Both the position numbers and the translations under genes were made by a program. A stretch of DNA of 15,921 nucleotides from an uncultured Streptococcus sp. Lineage in GTDB: Bacteria > Bacillota > Bacilli > Lactobacillales > Streptococcaceae. Below are positions 14,101-15,921 of this stretch, piece by piece; positions within the stretch are counted from its first letter, which is position 1; each line of letters begins with the position of its first letter. The notes under the pieces are model-generated. The model had not been told where the DNA came from and did no database searches. It worked only from the letters and a program-made list of their open reading frames with translations. The DNA is taken from NCBI RefSeq assembly GCF_943912555.1, contig NZ_CALTUR010000030.1:1-15921 (forward strand). Direction: 5' to 3'.

Positions 14101-15921
14101 ACCACCCATATCCCAGCCTTTATCGCCGACACCAGTAAGTTTACCAACAAAGGCAACATTTTGTAATAAACCACCAACGTCCACTTTGTTTACAATCCCT
14201 GCAATACCATCTTTACCAAGGATGCTACCAGTTACCTTAACATTTTCAACTGTGGCGTTTTTAACTACTCTTGATAGCGCTGAAATATTTTCAATCCAAG
14301 GCATATTAATATTAACATTACCTAAGTTAATGTTATTAATTGTAGCGCCTTCAACATTATCAAATAACTGACGAGCCATGTTGTGAATGGTATATTGTTT
14401 TCCATCGACACTTGTTAAAGTTCCGCTAAATTTACCAGGTACATATTGTTTATTCGGAGTCGGTACATTGGCTGCATTAAGGTCTGCACCAAGTTTAAAT
14501 TCACCATTAGGGTTAGCTTGCATGTCTTTTACAAGTTCGTTGAAGCTATAGTAAACATTACCTTCTTTTAATTTTTGTTTTTCGAAGTAATGAACATACT
14601 CGTTTGCCAATTTAGAAGCATCTGTATGTTGAACTAAATCAGGAGCTGTTGCAGTAATTTTGTATAAAGTTTTTCCGTCTTTTTCTACTTCTTCAATCTT
14701 ATCAACAGCCAGTCTTGTAACTTTGTTGTCGTGAGTTGTAACTCGTAGGTAGAGTGGAGCAAGATCAGCTGGTTTTTCTGTCAGTAAACTAGTGTCTGTT
14801 TCATTACCGTCAGCGTCCACACTCATCAAGCTTGTTTCTTTGATGTTCTTGATTTCAACTTTTTTGAGGTCGATTCTTAGAGGTTCTTCTTTCAGAACTT
14901 CTTCTTCATCACCCTCACCACGGTCATAAACCATCTTCGTTTCAAGTTTATAATCCTTGTAGTATTGCAAATCTGTCAGGGTCGTTGTCAAGTCGTCCGG
15001 TGAAACATTCAAAGTTTTGACAATCTCATCACCTTTTTTCAGAGTTAGGGTGATAGATTTAATGGCTGCCTTACTTGGATTTTCCAAATTATAACGGATT
15101 TGAGATGATCGTTTCAAATCTTGAACATCAACAAGTGACAAAGTTAAGATTGGTTTTTCAAAGTTTTTAGTTCCTAATTTAACGATACGATCTTGGTCTA
15201 ACTCCAGAACCTGTTCCACAATTTTCGGTGCTTCTTCAGTTTTTAAACCTTTGATAGTTTTGTAAGTCTTGGTAACTTTTTTCTGTCCATCTTTTCCTTC
15301 TTGGACAGTAACTCTTTCACCTTTTTTCAGTTGGTCATCTTCTTTAACAACTTCCTTAAATGGAATCTTTTCAAGACTTTCTTCTACCAGAGTTCCTTCC
15401 ATTGGTTTTGTCCCACGACTTATTTTTTTAGTGACTGGTTCTTTGATGACAGTGGTTGTTGTATTTAAAACTTGATCAGTCTCAACACCGTCGAGAGTCT
15501 TATAAGTCGTTTTGGTAATTTGACTACCCTTTTCTCCATCTTGAACTACAGTTTCTTCATCCGTATATTTGGTTGGATCCTCGATAATTTCTGTCTTATA
15601 GTCAATCTCAGTAGTAGTTTCTTTCGTAACCGCTCCCTCAGTTACTTTATATTCAGGTAACTTTTCTTGAACTAAAGATTCGCCCTCTTTACCAGTTTCT
15701 TGAGTGCCTTTGGCTTCAATTTTCCCTGAATATTCTGCTTGTGGATCTTGAACTAAGGATTCGCCCTCTTTACCTGGTTCCTGCGTGCCTTTGGCTTCAA
15801 TTTTCCCTGAATATTCTGCTTGTGGATCTTGAACTAAGGATTCGCCCTCTTTACCTGGTTCCTGCGTGCCTTTGGCTTCAATTTTCCCTGAATATTCTGC
15901 TTGTGGATCTTGAACTAAGGA
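11104..15921 (-). CDS. zmpB: Zinc metalloprotease, M26 family (zmpB locus), 5' end outside window
   Basis: The frame is open from the right edge to the TAG at 11104, giving 1605 visible residues; the true start lies outside, and the ATG at 15402 is internal. In order: 27-residue repeats rich in TQEPGKEGE (1 to about 85), two G5-type domains (about 102-175 and 181-260), a linker beta region, a Gly/Asn-rich beta-helix-like part with GLUG-like GGISG, GGLVA and GGFIS turns (about 480-700), and the M26 catalytic domain. HETTH is at 12106-12120, with the third zinc ligand Glu of DVEAF 20 residues after the second His (12046-12048). Family members are large surface proteases anchored through an N-terminal LPXTG, which cleave host IgA1, mucins or other targets. 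Gene order next to pabBC indicates zmpB. However, the active-site surroundings (HETTHINDRM, HREGTDVEAFAQGM) differ from the HEMTH type I remember for IgA1 protease and ZmpB. The substrate is therefore unknown. Confidence 0.9.
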   Translation of the reverse strand, partial: SLVQDPQAEYSGKIEAKGTQEPGKEGESLVQDPQAEYSGKIEAKGTQEPGKEGESLVQDPQAEYSGKIEAKGTQETGKEGESLVQEKLPEYKVTEGAVTKETTTEIDYKTEIIEDPTKYTDEETVVQDGEKGSQITKTTYKTLDGVETDQVLNTTTTVIKEPVTKKISRGTKPMEGTLVEESLEKIPFKEVVKEDDQLKKGERVTVQEGKDGQKKVTKTYKTIKGLKTEEAPKIVEQVLELDQDRIVKLGTKNFEKPILTLSLVDVQDLKRSSQIRYNLENPSKAAIKSITLTLKKGDEIVKTLNVSPDDLTTTLTDLQYYKDYKLETKMVYDRGEGDEEEVLKEEPLRIDLKKVEIKNIKETSLMSVDADGNETDTSLLTEKPADLAPLYLRVTTHDNKVTRLAVDKIEEVEKDGKTLYKITATAPDLVQHTDASKLANEYVHYFEKQKLKEGNVYYSFNELVKDMQANPNGEFKLGADLNAANVPTPNKQYVPGKFSGTLTSVDGKQYTIHNMARQLFDNVEGATINNINLGNVNINMPWIENISALSRVVKNATVENVKVTGSILGKDGIAGIVNKVDVGGLLQNVAFVGKLTGVGDKGWDMGGISGEVWKGNIKKAYVDADIVANKARIGGLVARTDNGYDGNGVNKYAFTSQSVVKGTIKVKTPVEVGGFISKNYPWGRVLDTVTMMKVENGEEFYGSKDLVDDDGYFTNNWIDRNYVVTGVSEGKRSFKYSRSKRIQEISLEEANKKIESFGITADKFEIAPLVEDRLNQVKPKSDTYKATQDYDASRELAYRNIEKLQPFYNKEWIVNQGNKIPADSKLLTTEVLSVTGMKDGQFVTDLSDADHIMIHYADKTKEIKAITQKESKVQQVREYSIEGLGDIVYTPNMVVKDRTQLISDIKAKLASVELDSDEVRKINNNPKMLYMEESFKEVKDNLDALVKALVENEDHQLNTDQAAQRALIKKVEDNKAKIMLALAYLNQYYGIKYDGLNIKNMMTFKPDFYGKNVNVLDRLISFSSNANNLKGDQSHDAFNRALASATGKANLHEFLKYNMELFTSETDMNTWFKNNIADNAYVVEKQSSNPDFANKKYKLYEVINNGHHGRYILPLLNLKKAHMILITTYNTIAFSSFEKYGKNTAEEREAFKKQVDLRAQEQINYLDFWSRLAADNVRNNLLKSENMVPSAIWDNHDVPGLGWVDRMGHTKKGDFAPIREFYGPTDKWHGYNGMGAYAYIFQNPQPQEAVYYIISSMISDFGTSAFTHETTHINDRMAYLGTWRHREGTDVEAFAQGMLQSPSVSNPNGEYGALGLNMAYERQNDGNQIYNYNPNVLNSREKIDHYMKNYNESMMMLDYLEAESVIKKNTGTNDKWFKKIDKKYREKADRNGLVGEPHQWDLVRDLNDDEKNTKLTSIDQLVDGNFATKHGLPGNGHYRTEGFDSAYTVVNMMTGIYGGNTSKSAVGSISFKHNTFRMWGYFGYLDGFLGYASNKYKQESKAAGNKGLGDDFIINKVSNGKFQSLEAWKKAWYHEVHEKAQRGFVEIEIDDQKISTYAQLQTLFDAAVEKDLQGNDFKNTVDLKWKVYKQLLQKSDGFAGNLFKV
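15679..15921 (-). repeat. 81-bp in-frame tandem repeats in the M26 protease gene
   Basis: Three consecutive 81-bp units, each coding for 27 residues beginning SLVQDPQAEY and ending TQEPGKEGE, fill 15679-15921 and continue to the edge. Units 15841-15921 and 15760-15840 look identical in DNA. The unit at 15679-15759 differs at a few bases, giving TQETGKEGE. A degenerate fourth start (SLVQEKLPEY) follows. More copies may lie beyond the window. Confidence 0.88.

Noticed and set aside
15269..15475. Protease gene starting at the ATG at 15402
   Set aside because: The frame remains open upstream to the window edge and encodes repeats and a G5 domain, so that Met is internal.
15679..15921. Regular repeats as a possible CRISPR-like array
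   Set aside because: The units are contiguous, 81 bp, in frame and coding, with no spacers between them.

Overview
The window looks like chromosome of a mitis-group Streptococcus, most likely S. pneumoniae or a very close relative such as S. mitis or S. pseudopneumoniae. The reasons are an almost canonical pneumococcal BOX repeat, a secreted choline-binding protein of the CbpL type, a large M26 zinc metalloprotease of the Zmp/IgA1-protease family, low G+C, and a gene order (miaA-hflX-...-rnz, thyA, gki, cbpL, pabBC, zmp) that I recognise from memory of pneumococcal genomes. No tRNA, rRNA, CRISPR array, insertion sequence or prophage gene was seen.

Layout. At the left edge an Rgg/MutR-type regulator runs rightwards (39-944) and ends at a two-way terminator. 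Facing it is a tight five-gene leftward operon (5434 down to 983): miaA, hflX, a conserved hypothetical, rnz and a short-chain dehydrogenase. Two of its junctions share an 8-nt overlap of the form ATGAYTGA. The theme is tRNA and ribosome maintenance: tRNA isopentenylation, a ribosome-associated GTPase and tRNA 3'-end processing. A 56-codon membrane-anchored DUF3042-type gene (5555-5725) is divergent from miaA. It ends at a two-way terminator, and a BOX element fills the space up to the stop codon of the leftward thyA.

The rest all runs leftwards. thyA and gki each have an extended -10 promoter, and gki has a near-perfect palindrome over its -35. Next come cbpL (short form), an alpha/beta hydrolase directly abutting pabBC (fused aminodeoxychorismate synthase/lyase), and the 3' 4.8 kb of a zmpB-locus M26 metalloprotease that runs off the right edge. 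thyA and pabBC are both tied to folate metabolism and share a 15-nt promoter core. The right half combines folate and sugar housekeeping genes with two surface/host-interaction proteins, each carrying internal in-frame DNA repeats likely to vary in number between strains.

I see no clear undescribed multi-gene system. The best leads are the palindrome at the gki promoter, a probably leaderless pabBC transcript, the short CbpL form, the HETTH-type protease at the zmpB locus, and the strongly translated DUF3042 microprotein.
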